This document shows, one piece after another, positions 32,896 through 46,500 of a stretch of DNA of 64,000 nt. Source of the stretch: Luscinia megarhynchos (lineage: Eukaryota > Chordata > Aves > Passeriformes > Turdidae); the NCBI GenBank assembly GCA_034336665.1, contig CM067564.1, positions 42,732,975 to 42,796,974 on the forward strand, in the 5' to 3' direction. A model generated the notes under the pieces. The model had not been told where the DNA came from. It saw nothing but the letters and a program-made list of their open reading frames with translations, and did not search any database. The translations under genes and the position numbers were made by a program. Each line of letters opens with the position of its first letter. Within the stretch, counting starts at the first letter, position 1.

Positions 32896-33610
32896 CCCCC
32901 ATCCCAGGGAGCCTCAGGCTCAGGGCTTTGCCCTTTGACACCGTCACAGACCGGGCAGGTGACACCTCTGGGTGTCCCCAGGGTAGGTGACACCTCTGGG
33001 TGTGTCCCCAGGAGCAGGAGCAGCCCCTGCCACCAGCTCTGGGTCCCCGTCCCCCCCCATGTCCCCCTATCACCGACCCCCCAAAGCGCAGGTGGCACTC
33101 GGGGACACCGGAGCCTGCCAGGGGACAGCCAGAGCCGCGCCCAGTCCGAACTGGGCAGACTGGGAGGCCACCGGCGGGGCACGGGGGCCACCTGCCGGGC
33201 TGAGGGGACAGTGCCACCCCCGCTGGCCGCTGACAGAGGGGACACCGCCGGGGGGGTGGCACCGTCCCCCCTGCCCGGCTGCCCGCGCAGGGAAAGGCGC
33301 AGAGCCCGGAGCGCTGGCGGCCCCGGAGGTGGCCCGGTGGCCCCGGAGGTGGCCCGGGGACAATGTCCCAGCCCCTGGCACCCGGGCGCTGGCAGCAGGT
33401 GGCACTGGCGGGACAGAGCCAGCGTGTCCCCGAGCTGGGACAAACAGCCCCGAGCTGCGGAGGAGGAGGAGGAGGATGGGGAGGAAGGTCAGGCTCAGAT
33501 TTGGGGGGGCAGCTGCAGATTTGGGGACAAGCCACGTGTCAGCCATTGTCACCTCCCCCATCCCCACCCCCCTGAACTGTCACCACCCCCTGCACGTTCA
33601 CCCCAACTCC
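32896..33610. other. Intergenic, GC-rich, no gene recognised
   Basis: The stretch contains a short duplication of GGTGACACCTCTGGGTGT (32,958 and 32,988) and a GGAGGAGGAGGAGG run at 33,461. The long open frames lack any domain. Confidence 0.35.
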
Positions 33611-33611
33611 A

Positions 33612-33700
33612 AAATTAGGAGTGATTACCCACAAAACAGCCTCTCTGCCTAATTAGCATCCATTAATGCCACATCCGTTAATTCCAGAGCTCAAGCTGCG
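33612..33700. other. Homeodomain-motif-rich unique island
   Basis: Within about 80 bp there are AGTGATTACCC, GCCTAATTAGC, CATCCATTAATGCC and CCGTTAATTCC, four TAAT-type cores in unique sequence. This density stands out against the GC-rich surroundings and suggests an enhancer between the microRNA unit and UBE2H. It was judged by eye only. Confidence 0.35.
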
Positions 33701-33979
33701 AGGGAAATACGGGATCCGGGAGGAATGGATGCCCCAAAATCCTAAAAATCCTAAAAATCCTAAAAATCAGCTCGGGGACCGTGGCTGCGGTCATGGGGCA
33801 TCACCTCAAGAGCTGGAAAAGGAATTTGTGAGGTTGGAAAAACCTCCAAGATGATCAATTTTCCCACCATCGCCTCCAGGTGGGAAAACACCCCGGGCAG
33901 TTTTGGGGCTGATCCCTGAGGATCGCAGCTGCTCCCGCTCCAGGGTTTTCCCTGCAAGCCCAAACACCAGCCAGGTTTC

Positions 33980-33995
33980 AAGGTATATACAGATT

Positions 33996-34036
<41 letters not shown>

Positions 34037-37000
34037 AGGAAAAAAAGGAGTTTACAGTTCTTGAGTTATACACGACTATCGGAGAGGTTCTAGCCAGAGC
34101 TGTGTCACTTCAGTGACCACACGAGAAAAAAGAGGAGAAAAAGGAAAAATAACCAAGAGCTGATTCAACCTAAGGACAAAACCACCCCAAAATCTCCTCA
34201 GGTCTCACCTGACGGGGGCTGAGCACAGGTGGGGAATCGTGGCTGTTGCAAAGGGGCAGGATGTGGAGGAGGGGAAGAAAAAAAAAAAAAATTATAAAGT
34301 TGTCAAAGATGTCCCAACCTTCCTGATGGAGGAGGGAAGAGGGTGGATATCCCCCAAAACCATCCCTGGCTGGGAATGGCAGAGGGGTGGGGATGTGTCC
34401 ACTCAGCTTCTCCTTCTGTGGAAAAACTCGAGGAAAAAAGAGATTTTCTTTTTTTTTTTTTTTTTTTTTTTTTGGCCGGTGTAGAAGGCAAAGGTTGTTC
34501 CCAAAGCTGTGGCAAAGTTTGGCAGTGGGAATTCCCAAAGTGACTCCACCACTGTTTTGTGAACAACAAAACACACCCTGAAGATGATTTAAAAAAAAAA
34601 AAAAAAAGCTGAAGATGATTTAAAAAAATGGAATTATCAAAAAAAACTTCCCTTGCTCCACCTTTTCATCATGAGGCTGGTGGAGTTGTACAGATTTATT
34701 TTTTGTGGGGGGGAGGAAAGATTCTTTTGGGATAAAGCAGCTGCTCCTCCCTGCCAGGGCAAATCCTGGGGTTTGGGAATTGTTTTTTCCTGGGGTTTGG
34801 GAATTGTTTTTTCCTGGGGTTTGGGAATTGCTTTTCCTGGGGTTTGGGAATTGTTTTTTCCTGGGATTTGTCCTGGACAAGCTCCATGGATCCATCCCAC
34901 TCTGTCTCAACATCCAGCTGTGCTTCCCCAATTTTTTTTTTTTTTTTTTTTTTTTTGGGAATCCCAGCTCAGTGTTTCTCATATTTTGATGCCCTAAATC
35001 CATGTGGGGTGAATAATGGAGACAAAAAAAACCCTGCAAGGGAAGGGGGGGGTGAGGGAATTAGAACACTATTTTTATACAATATTGAAAAAATACAAAT
35101 TTTTATTGTGATTTTTTTTTTGGTTGCCTTTTTTTTTATCCTGTTTTTTTTGTTGTGGTTTTTTTTTTTTCCTCGTTTTTTGAAGCTTTTTAAACTGAAA
35201 TCACCACCCAGCACTGGACTCTACTCCTAAGTAGCACCTACAAGTAAAGGTTTATAGCACAAGCAAAAAACTGCCAGGGCAGCAGGAAAAGCGAGTTCAA
35301 AGTGGCCCCTCCCTCCCCAAATTAATGAGCAAACAACGTGCTAGATAAGAGTTAATTACATCATTACATGTTAAATAATTAATATTACCCTCCAACAAGC
35401 CACAAATTGCTAGATAGAGAACTTCAGCACAGAACTAGCCACAGCCCTACACCACTGCTGGAAAAGGATGGGGAAAAAAAGGAGAGGAAAAAAAAAATCA
35501 TTTTTGCTTCGTGCCCAGAATTAACAGAAAGGAAATTCAAGGTAGGTTTTTTATTAAGGAAAATCATGCCAAAGCCAAGTGGGACTTGATGGAGTTTTGG
35601 TTTTTTTGTTTTCTCCCCCCCTCCTCCCCCTCAAAAGCAACAGAATTAAAAGAACTGATTGTGCTTTGTGATGGAGATGGGGGTGGGATGTCCCAGCCCC
35701 AACTGGGTAAAAGGAAAAGGAACAAACCCCAAGAATTCTGGGAAAATGACAAATGTACCAGTCTGACATTCAAAACTCTGCTCCAGAGTCGCTCAGGGTG
35801 GGTTGATTTTTTTTTTTTCTTTTCCTGCATCACAAATGAAAAGATCTTGTCCAAACCCCTCTGAAAAATCCCCAAAAGAAAACAGCAGGTAACATTCAGC
35901 TTTAAAAATCCAGCTCAGGTTGAATCTCTGATGCACAATTATCCCAATTCAAGTATCCCAGCATCCCAAGGAGACATTTACTCATCAGATTTCTAGGAAC
36001 AACAGCCAAAAAAAAAACCAAAAAAGAAAAAGAAAAAAATCTCTCAGCTTGCTGCAAGACACCAGGAGAAATCCAACATTCCAATTCCCAAACATCCTGG
36101 AGGAAAAAAAAAACCAAAACAAAACAAAAAAAACCAAACCAACCAACAAAAACCCAAAGAGTGAATTCATTTGCTTCCTCAGTTCGTGCTTTTTAGTTGT
36201 TTTTTTTTTTTATTCAGTTCAAATTTTGTGTGGTTTTTTTTGTTGTTTTCTAGATCATATTCTCAACTCTTAAGGAATTTTTGGTTTTGTTTTCTAGATC
36301 ATATTCTTAACTCCTAAGGAATTTTTATCCTGTTGTACACACACAAGCAGATGGGAACCAAGCTGGTGCAGAAGGGGGGAGGAAAGAAAGATTTTAAAAA
36401 TAAAATCAAATTTTAAAAAAAAAGAAAATCAGTGCTGATGGATCCGTGGATCTGAAGCTCTGGTGAGGCAAATCCATCTGGTCAGAGAGAATTCCCAGGA
36501 CACACAGAGAGTGTTTGTCAGCTCTGAACCAGATTTCCAGCAAAACAGGGAGGAGGAAGGAAAGAAAAATAAAAAATAATAATATTAATAATAATAATAA
36601 TAAAGCCAACTGGAAGCCATTGGAGGTTCCAAAGTGGGACAGAGAAGAAGAGTTTGAATTTTTGAATTTTTGAATTCCACGTGCTCAGGGATCCGAGTGG
36701 CTCCAACCTTCCAGCAAGGGAACAGCTCCTGATCCACAGCAGGGCAGGAACAGCAGCCAAAATTCTCCAAAATTCTCCCAAATTCTCCAAAATTCCCCCA
36801 GGGAATGCAGCAGTGCAGGAGGAGTCCACAGCAGAACTGAAATTCTGATTCTCCAGATCCGGTGCTCCCAGCAGCTCCACTCATTTCCATTTTTTCTTTA
36901 CTTAAATCTCTTTTTTTTTTTCTTTTAAAACACAACTTAGAGGAGCCCCTTCCATCCCTACACAGCTCTAGCACCCCCAAGGTTTTAAATTCCAACATCC

Positions 37001-37450
37001 CAGGTGGAAACCTCCATCCAACAGCAAATCCCTCTTTTTTTTCTGCTCTGTTTGGATTTTTGTTTGTTTTCTCTCTTTTTTCTTTTTTTTTTTTTTGTTA
37101 TTCCCTCCCTCCCAGGGCAGCACACCAAAAAGTAGACTTGGCCAAATGAAAAAAAAAAAAATAATCTCAATGCATGCATCCAGGCTGCATATTGCTACCA
37201 GAATGGAATGTTGGGAATACTCTAAATGCACCTTGGGACAAAAAAAAAAAAAAAAAAAAATTGGGAAATGACTGAGAAAAATCAAGATTCTAAAGGGTGA
37301 TATATATATATGTATATATATATATCAATGCTATAATTCATAAAAACCTTGTTTAGTAATAAAAAAAATTGCTTTGTTTAAATATGAATATTATAGTCTG
37401 CTTCTCATGGTTAGGAAATTAGAGTGTCTCTGAAAAGCAGGTGGCCTCTA
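33980..37450 (-). other. UBE2H: UBE2H 3' untranslated region
   Basis: It runs from the UBE2H stop at 37,451 to the AATAAA at 34,000-33,995 (- strand), about 3.5 kb, in keeping with the long 3' UTR of UBE2H in other vertebrates. Many A and T homopolymers occur (A tracts at 34,002-34,025 and 37,240-37,260; T tracts near 34,449-34,473 and 34,931-34,956). The TAG at 37,448-37,450 is a second in-frame stop directly after the first. A 7-base match to the miR-96/182 seed plus A (TGCCAAA in the mRNA) lies at 34,524-34,518. Confidence 0.8.
33995..34000 (-). promoter_or_regulatory. UBE2H: Poly(A) signal AATAAA for UBE2H
   Basis: The - strand reads TTTAAATAAAATCTGTATAT, just downstream of a long U tract in the mRNA sense. 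It is the most distal signal before unique intergenic sequence. Alternative signals upstream (for example near 34,700) may also be used. Confidence 0.65.
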
Positions 37451-37575
37451 CTACAACTCCATGTCCTGAGCCTCATCTTCAGAGAAGTCAGACATGGAGC
37501 TCTCAGACGAGCTGTCCCCAGTGCCTTCTTCCTGCTCCTTTAGTGCTTCTTCTGTTGCATATTTCTGGATGTATT
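37451..37575 (-). CDS. UBE2H: UBE2H exon 7, coding part
   Basis: 125 bases after acceptor TCTGCTGCAG. It completes a Glu codon, then reads [17 protein letters not shown] and the acidic [14 protein letters not shown] tail, ending ...DMEL and TAG at 37,453-37,451. Confidence 0.98.
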
Positions 37576-40500
37576 CTGCAGCAGAGAGGAAAAAAAAATA
37601 AAAATAAAATTTTAGGGTAGGTGGTTGATAGGTGTGGAGGTTGGGTTATAGGAATAGGGGAAATTGTTTAGCATTAAATAGTGAAATATAGTATATATTA
37701 GTAAAATATAATGTCAGATAATGTAATATAATATAATATAATGTAATGTAATATAATATTATTATATAATAATAATTATATATAATAATATTATAGAATA
37801 ATAGAAGAACAATTATATATAATATAATAGTATATAATATACTACAATATAATATAATAATATATAATATAATATAACATAATATAATGTAATGTAATAT
37901 AATATAATGAATGTAATGTAATATAATATAATAGTATAGTATAGTACATAATAGTATAGTACATAATATAATATAATATAATTAATATAATATAATATAA
38001 TATAATAAATATAATATAATATAATATAATATAATATAATATAATATAATATAATATAATATAATATAATATAATATAATATAATATAATATAGTATTGC
38101 ATATTATTATTAATAATTATATATAATAACATAAAAATAATAAGATAACAATGATATATAATATAATAATTTATAATATAGTTATATATAATATATATTA
38201 ATATAGTTAAATATCATCATGAATAAAAATAATTAAGGGAAATATAATAATGAATAAAAATAATGCAATTATTAACAATTAACACTGATAAATAATATAA
38301 ATTTGAAATTATCCTATTGGGAATGTTCCAGGAAGGGTTTGCAGCACAGGCACAGTGGAAAATTCCTTGGATGGTTTTTAAGGTCCCTCCCAACCTAAAT
38401 GATTCCAAAATTCTGTGACACATCCTTGAGGTGGCTGCTCCCTTCCTTTTCTTATTTTTTGGGAAGGTTTAACCCAAGAAAAGTGAAATTCTTTCCATGC
38501 TGAGTGTTGCACTGATTGGGATTTGCATTGGGATTTTCAGTCCATTGAGGAAAAAAAAAATGAAATAAAATAAAATAAAATAAAATAAAATAAAATAAAA
38601 TAAAATAAAATAAAATAAAATAAAATAAAATAAAATAAAATAAAATAAAATAAAATAAAATAAAATAAAATAAAATAAAATAAAATAAAATAAAATAACC
38701 AAATATTGAGAAAGCATGTCCCACAGAAGGGTGCTCAGGAAGGGGAACCCTCAGGGCACCAGTTCCTGCCAGGAAAACATCACTGGGCTCATCTGTGAAG
38801 AAGAGGAATTCCAAATTTTGGGCCCTTTCCCCAAAGCCCCACATCACACACAGATTCCCTGTGCTCTGAAGGACAGAACCAGAGGAGATATAAACCATAA
38901 ATAAATCAATCAGAACCAAACCCTGGGTTATTTACTCCTGATTCACAGATTCACAGCAACCTGAACATGCCCAAGGTGATTTTTTTAACTGAGCTCCATC
39001 CATCCTGGCCAGGCAATCCTGGCAAGAGCTGCTGCAGCTTTTGCATTTCTGCATTTGCAGAATCAGGAAATTGGAGCTGGCTGGAAGGGAGGCAATGAGG
39101 GAGCAGGATTTCCCTTTATCCCAAGGGATTTCCTCACAGCTTCCTTGGGTTAAATCACTTTTTCTGCCTTTTTCCCAAGGATATTTTTGAGTTTTCAGCT
39201 GTTTCCAGAGGACTCTCACTGGAGATTTTATCTGACAAATTTTTTTTTTTTTTTTTGCCTGGAAGCTCCCTGGTATAAAAAAAGCAGGGAATGGATTTTG
39301 GGATGCTGAGCAGGGCAGATCTGCAGGGAAGCTCCTGAATAATTCACAATTTAAATCAGATTTTGAGAGTTCTACCCTCAAAAATTTGGAATATCACACC
39401 AGAACAGTGACTTCAGGTTTAAGCACTCCTGGGTGATGTGGCAGAGCTGATCCCAGTACAGAACTCAGCTCCTTAAAAACTCATCTCAAATCCAAATTTC
39501 CCAGAAATGTGGGTTGTGTTTCCTGGATCAGGGGAGAAATAAATTCCATAGGCTTGGCACAGCAGGAAAGGGGCCCTGCTGATTTTAGGCAAATCAAAAG
39601 AATAATTCCTTATTTTTATCCCAATTCTTATGTTTGCAAGATTAAGTCAGTTTGTGTCTCACTCACCAGATTTCTTGAACAAATATATTTATACTTATAT
39701 TTATACTTATATTTATACTTATATTTATACTTATATTTATACTTATATTTATATTTATATTTATATTTATATTTATATTTATATTTATATTTATATTTAT
39801 CCAAAGTATTTTGGGATACTTCCCTGATCCCAAGGAGGTTCTTCCCCTGTTTTCTCCTCCAAAGCTGCTGAAACCCTTTGGTCCTTTAATTGAAATTCCT
39901 CCAATTCTTCCCTCCCCTCATTTTCCAGTCTTTAATAATTTCCCTGCAGCTTCTAGGCATGGATTTAGGAAGCAGCAAGGAAGGATTATTTGGCATTTTC
40001 CACAAATTCCTGCTCTGGCAAAGTGCAAAACCACCTCATCACCAATTCCTTGATTGCTGCTCTCAGAACTTTCCAGCAAATCATTTTTTATCCACTGGCT
40101 GTTTAAGTGATCTTTATCCCTGCATTACATGAAGAATTCAGGCATTCCAATGATTTTTCTCCCAAAATTCTACTGAATCCTTCCCACCTTTCCCTGGTGA
40201 TTTTTAACCCAGCAGCACCTCACCCTTTTGAAACTGGTAGGGTAAAAAAACAAACCAAAAAAACCCAAATGTGCAGCAAAGAGCCATCATTCCCAGGAAT
40301 TGTATTAATTGTGTTAATTAGGGCTCACCTTTAATTTTCTGTTTGTACTCTTCTGGTCGGTGGAGGTACATGGCTGCAGCATCACCATTTAGAGGATCTA
40401 TAGGATTGGGATAAGCCAGCAGCTGGGGCAGGAAGGACTCAAATATATTGGTGAGATCTGCAAGGTAAACAGAATGTTGGTGCTCATGTTCCCAGAGGAA

Positions 40501-43500
40501 GAGCCATCCCAAAAAAAAACATCCTGGAACATCCAGACAGGAAAATGTGCTGAGAATTTGGGAATGAGGTGGAATAAATGGAATAAAAACAAAAATAAAA
40601 CCAGCAGCTCCTCACAAACTCCTCATCCCTGCACATAAATGCTGATATAAGCAAGGAAGGGGATGGAATTTTTCTCATTTTTAATCCTGGCTTGAAGAAT
40701 TAGGAAAAAATCCAAATTCCTGAATTCTTTACCTCTCCCAATCTCTATTTAAATTGGTTTCCACTGCATGGATCAGAATTAGGGAATTCCAGCCCTGCCC
40801 AGGATCCACCACAGCAGCAGCTTGGTCACCTCAAGCTGTTCCTTCTCTTGGAAAAATGCTGTTTTTCCAGGTGAAAAGAAAAAAGGGAAAAAAAAATTCC
40901 CATTCCTGAGTCATGACCAAGGTGATGAATTCAACCAGATCCTGCAGCCTCAACTTCCCAAAAAAATTCACCAAAAAGGGGATGGAGCCACAGAATTCAA
41001 ACTCCAGCACTGATGTGTGGTGCTCAGGTTTGTTCTGGCTGGGGATGGAGCACAGCAGCACCTGGAAAAATGATTTTAATAAACAAAAAAAAAATCCCAA
41101 AAACCAGCAGGAATGCTCTGTATGGAAGAGGCAGAGGCAGCTGGAATTTTCAGGGATGGATTCAGGCATGAAGTTGATTTTAATTTGTAAAATTTGGGCT
41201 GTGTCTCTTACCTGGCTCACAAAAAATGATTTTTTTCTCAAAGGACCCTTTTCTCAAAGTCCCCAATCTCTGCTGGATCAGGTGGAACACCTGCAGGAAT
41301 TTCTCACCTTCCCTAAGGAAGGAGCAGGAATTGATCCACCAGGTGCTCAGGAATTTTTTGGGGTGGATATTCCAGGTTTAAAGGGACAACACCCCAAAAA
41401 GCAAAGGGATTATTCCCAATTTTTTTTATCTTCTTGTGCCACAGAGGGAAAAGCAAAGCCCTGGAGGTGGAGCTGGAATTTTGAGATTTGGTGATTTTGG
41501 AAGGAATTCTGCCATCCCAGAGTCCCCAAGGCAGGAACAGAAAAACTGGAATTATTTCTTTTTATCTTTTGTGTGGAAAAGAGGCAAAGCTGATGTCCCA
41601 CAAGAAATTCCTGCTGTGATCCTCATCCCTCCACCACACTGGGAATTCCAGCTAAAATCACTTTTCCAGGGAAAAACCTGCAGGATTTGGTGTCCACATC
41701 CACACCTGGAATATCTGAAATTCCCATTTTTCAATACTCAGCTGTCAGTTTGAACAATTCCAGCTTTGTCTAAATTCCATTTTAAATTGATCTGTTTATC
41801 TTTAAAAATCAGATTTTTAATCAGAAATGACCACTCTGCAGCATCAGAGGCAATATCACTTCCTAACCTGTAAAAAATGTAATTTTTCTTGAGATCTTGG
41901 CTCAGGGAGGAGTTTCAAATTCAGTAAAAATCCCCCAAAAAATTCCAAAAAGGGGAAAATGCCCAACTCACCATAGAGAGCTGTCCAAGTCTGATTGATT
42001 ACATCTAGACATACAGTTCCTGACCTGGAACACATGGAAAAAATGGAATTAACACTGGAAAACACTCTGGGAATTGAAAAACATCCTCCCCATCCCCTTC
42101 CCTAAAGTTTGGGATAAGCCCTGATTTATTTTATTTTATTTTATTTTATTTTATTTTATTTTATTTATGGCCTTTAACCACCTCAATCTTCCCAAGTGGA
42201 AATAAATTGGAATTTTACAGCCATGGAAACACAGGCAGCTCCACATAATTAAAAAATTGGGGGAATATTTATAATTTTGTTGGATTTAATCCAAACATGA
42301 AGGAAGGATTCACTCACGCTTCATCAATGTTGGGATGGAAGATTTTATTCATGAATCCTGCAAGGAGAAACAAGAGGAAAATTAGCAAAAAAACCCCAAA
42401 TAAATATATTTTTTTTTACATGAGAAATCTGGAATTTAACAATTTCTATCCAGCCATATCAAAAAATAAATAATTTAAAATAGACAGGCACCATTCCCAC
42501 CTGTGGCTGTGTCCACATTTCAGATTTCTAGATTTGAGAGGGATTTTTTTTTAAATTCTGAGTTGCAAATTAAATTGTTAAATAAACCCCAGTGGTTTAT
42601 TTATTAATCAAAAGACAAATTTTCAACTTCAACCTCAAGTTCAAGGTAGTTGGAAGCTCCAAACACTCTTTTTTAGCCCATAAATAATGATATAAAATCA
42701 AATATATAATGGAATTATGCACCATCCTCAGCCTGGTGGAAGCAAAGCACATCCACCCCAAAAAATGTTAATCCAGGATCCCAAATTCTTCACCAGGAAA
42801 ACCCAAATATCTGGATGTGGGCACAAACTAAATATGGGAAGGGATGGAATTAATTCCTAAATAATTCTGCCCAGAGGGGCAGCCCCAACCAGGAAAAGCT
42901 GCCTCCAAACTTGGTGGTTTTTTATTGAGAATTTGAAATAAATCCTATTTTTCTCTGCTGTTCCATCTTTTTTTATTGCGAATTTGAAATAAATCCTCAT
43001 TTCACCTGTTGTTCCACTTTTTTTTAATTGAGAATTTGAAATAAATTCTCTTTTTCCTTGTTGTGCTCCCTTTTTTTATTGAGAATTTGAAATAAATCCT
43101 CCTTTTCTCTGTCGTGCCACCTTTTTTTAATTGAGAATTTGAAATAAATTCTCCTTTTTTCCTGTTGTGCCACTTTTTTTATTGAAAATTTGGAATTTCC
43201 CATTCCTGACCCAGCCTGAGCTCTGGGTAACACAGGGAAGAAATTTCCTGCAGGAATCTCTGATTTTTAGAGAGATTTTAGGGATTAAATGGACATTGCT
43301 GATAAAAAATTCCATCTGGAAAGAGAAAATTTCTTCCTGTGTTATCCAGAGCTCAGGCTGGGTCAGGAATGAGAAAATTTTGATTTTCATAATTTCCAAA
43401 TGAATTTTTTATCAGGAATGTCCATTTAATCCCTGAAATTTTCCACTTCCATCTCTAAAAAACATCAGAGATTTTCAGAGGAAATTTCTTCCCTGTGTTA

Positions 43501-46500
43501 CCCAGAGCTCAGGCTGGATCAGGAATGAGAAAATTTTGATTTCCATCAATTTTTAGATGAATTTTTTATCAGGAATGTCCATTTAATCCCTGAAATTTTC
43601 CACTTCCACCTCTAAAAAATCATATATTTCCAGAGGAAATTTCTTCCCTGTATTATCCAGAGCTCAGGCTGGATCAGGAATAAGAAAATTTTGATTTCCA
43701 TCATTTCTAGATGGAATTTTTTATCAGGAATGTCCATTTAATCCCTGAAATCTCTCTAAAAATCAGAGATTTTCAGAGGAAATTTCTTCCCTGTGTTACT
43801 CAGAGCTCAGGCTGGGTCAGGAATGGAAAAATTTTGATTTTCGTAATTTCCAGATGGAATTTTTTATCAAGAATGTCCATTTAATCCCTGAAATTTTCCA
43901 CTTCCATCTCTAAAAAATTAGAGATTTTCAAAGGAAATTTCTTTTATGTGTTATCCAGAATTCAGGCTGGGTCAGGAATGAGAAAATTTTGATTTCCATT
44001 ATTTCCAAATTGAATTTTTTATTAGGAAAGTCCATTTAATCCCTGAAATCTCTCTAAAAAAATCATATATTTCCAGAGGAAATTTCTTCCCTGTGTTATC
44101 CAGAGCTCAGGCTGGATCAGGAATAAGAAAATTTTTATTTCCATCATTTTTAGATGAATTTTTTATCAGGAACGTCCATTTAATCCCTGAAATTTTCCAC
44201 TGCCCCTCTCTAAAAATCAGAGGAAATTTCTTCCCTGTGTTACTCAGAGCTCAGGCTGGGTCAGGAATGGAAAAATTTTGATTTTCATAATTTCCAGATG
44301 GAATTTTTTATCAAGAATGTCCATTTAATCCCTGAAATTTTCCACTTCCATCTCTAAAAAATCAGAGATTTTCAAAGGAAATTTCTTTTATGTGTTATCC
44401 AGAGCTCAGGCTGGGTCAGGAATGAGAAAATTTTGATTTCCATTATTTCCAAATTGAATTTTTTATCAGAAAAGTCCATTTAATCCCTGAAATCTCTCTA
44501 AAAAAATCATATATTTCCAGAGGAAATTTCTTCCCTGTGTTATCCAGAGCTCAGGCTGGATCAGGAATAAGAAAATTTTGATTTCCATCATTTCTAGATG
44601 GAATTTTTTATCAGGAATGTCCATTTAATCCCTGAAATTTTCCACTTTCACCTCTAAAAAATCAGAGATTTTCAGAGGAAATTTCTTTCATGTGTTATCC
44701 AGAATTCAGGCTGAGTCAGGAATGGGAAATTTCTCATTTCCATCATTTCCAGAGGAATTTTTATCAGGAATGTCCAGGCCAGAGATAATCAGGATGACCC
44801 AGGAGGTTTCACCCAGCTCTGGCTTTTCCAGATAAGATGGGCTGGGACAGAAAAAAAAAATGAAAAAGAAAAAAAAAAGAAATAGAGAAAAAAAATGAAA
44901 ATAAACCCTCCTGGGAGCTCTCCTGAGTCCCAGCTTTTCCAGAGATTTTGGGAAGGAAAAAAGGGATTTTCCAGCAAGAGGAAGATTTTGAGAAGGAAAA
45001 AAAAAAAAGATTTTTCAAAAAGAGCAAGATTTTGGGAAGGAAAAAAGGGTTTTTTCAGTACTAGGCAGTTTTTGGGGAAGGAAAAAAGGAGGTTTCAGTA
45101 AGATCTTGAGGAGAAAAAATGGAATTTTTTCACCAAAAGAAAGATTTTGGGAAGAAAAAAAGGGATTTTTCAAAAAGAGGAAGATTTTGGAAAGCAAAAA
45201 AAAGGGATTTTGCAGCAAGAGGGAAGATTTTAGGAAGAAAAAAAGAGGTTTCAGCAAGAGGTTGAGGAGAAAAAATGGAATTTTGTCAGCAAGAGGAAGA
45301 TTTTGTGAAGGAAAAAAAGGATTTTCCAGTAAGAGGTAGTTTTTTGGGAAGGAAAAAAGGAGGTTTCAGCAAGATCATGAGGAGGAAAAAAAGAATTTTT
45401 CAGCAATAGGAAGATTTTGGGAAGAAAAAAGAGATTTTTTTCAGCAAGAGGAGGATTTTTATGGAGAAAAAAGAGGTTTCAGCAAGAGGTTAAAGAGAAA
45501 AAAAAGGGGTTTTTCAGCTAGAAGAGGATTTTGGGAAAAAAAACAAGAGATTTTTTTTCCAGCAAGAGGAAGATTTTTATGGAGAAATAATCTAAAAATC
45601 TTATTCCAAAAATTTCTTATTTTTTCTCTGTGTTGTTAATAAATTTCCTCTTTATACCCTTTTTAAGCTTTAGGTCTGCTTTGTTTTAACTCCTGAATCC
45701 TTTCTCAAAAAGAAATTGAGTATATTAAAATTAGCAATTAAATTAATTTAATTAAACTAAGACAAACCCAAAGACATCTGAGGTGGTTCCTGCTCCCCAA
45801 GGATGGACCCAAGTTAAAAATCATTTCCTAATTGAATTTCCTATTGCTCTCCAAGGTGAAACAAGCCTGACCAGCCATGCCAGTATTTTTTTTATTTTTT
45901 GTGATAAATTCCTGATTTTCAATTTTTCCACAAATGTATTCCCTGCTCCAAGAGGATGGAAGAGGAAATTCTTCTTCAGTGGAAGAACTGCCACTCACTT
46001 TTGGATAGAACACCCCAAAAGTTGGGTTCACCCAACACCAAGAACTTTGCTCCACCACCCCACTATAAATGGAGTTTTATTAAAAAATCCAACTTGGAAT
46101 AAAAGATTTAATTGATCAACACACAAACTATGCAGCTAAATCCCACTCCCAGCTCCTCCTCCTTCCAAAATCAGAGGATTTTAATGGGAAAATGAGTGTT
46201 TGTTACCTATAGATGGGGATTTGAAGGGGTATTTGTCAGGAAGGTCGACTCTAACTTTCCATACTCCACCTTCATATGGTGCTGCAAGGGAGGAAAAGCA
46301 AGAATTAGACATCCAGAGCATAAACACAACTCTAGGATTTAGGAAAATACATATTTACATCTCTGGAATAACACACAGAGCAAAGCTCCCACAGCAAAAA
46401 GCTTTTTCTGCTCTGCCTCACACGATTTGAAGTGATCCTGGAAAGGATTTCAGCACAAAAATCCAAATTAAAAACTGATTAAAAACAGGCACTTTGAGAT

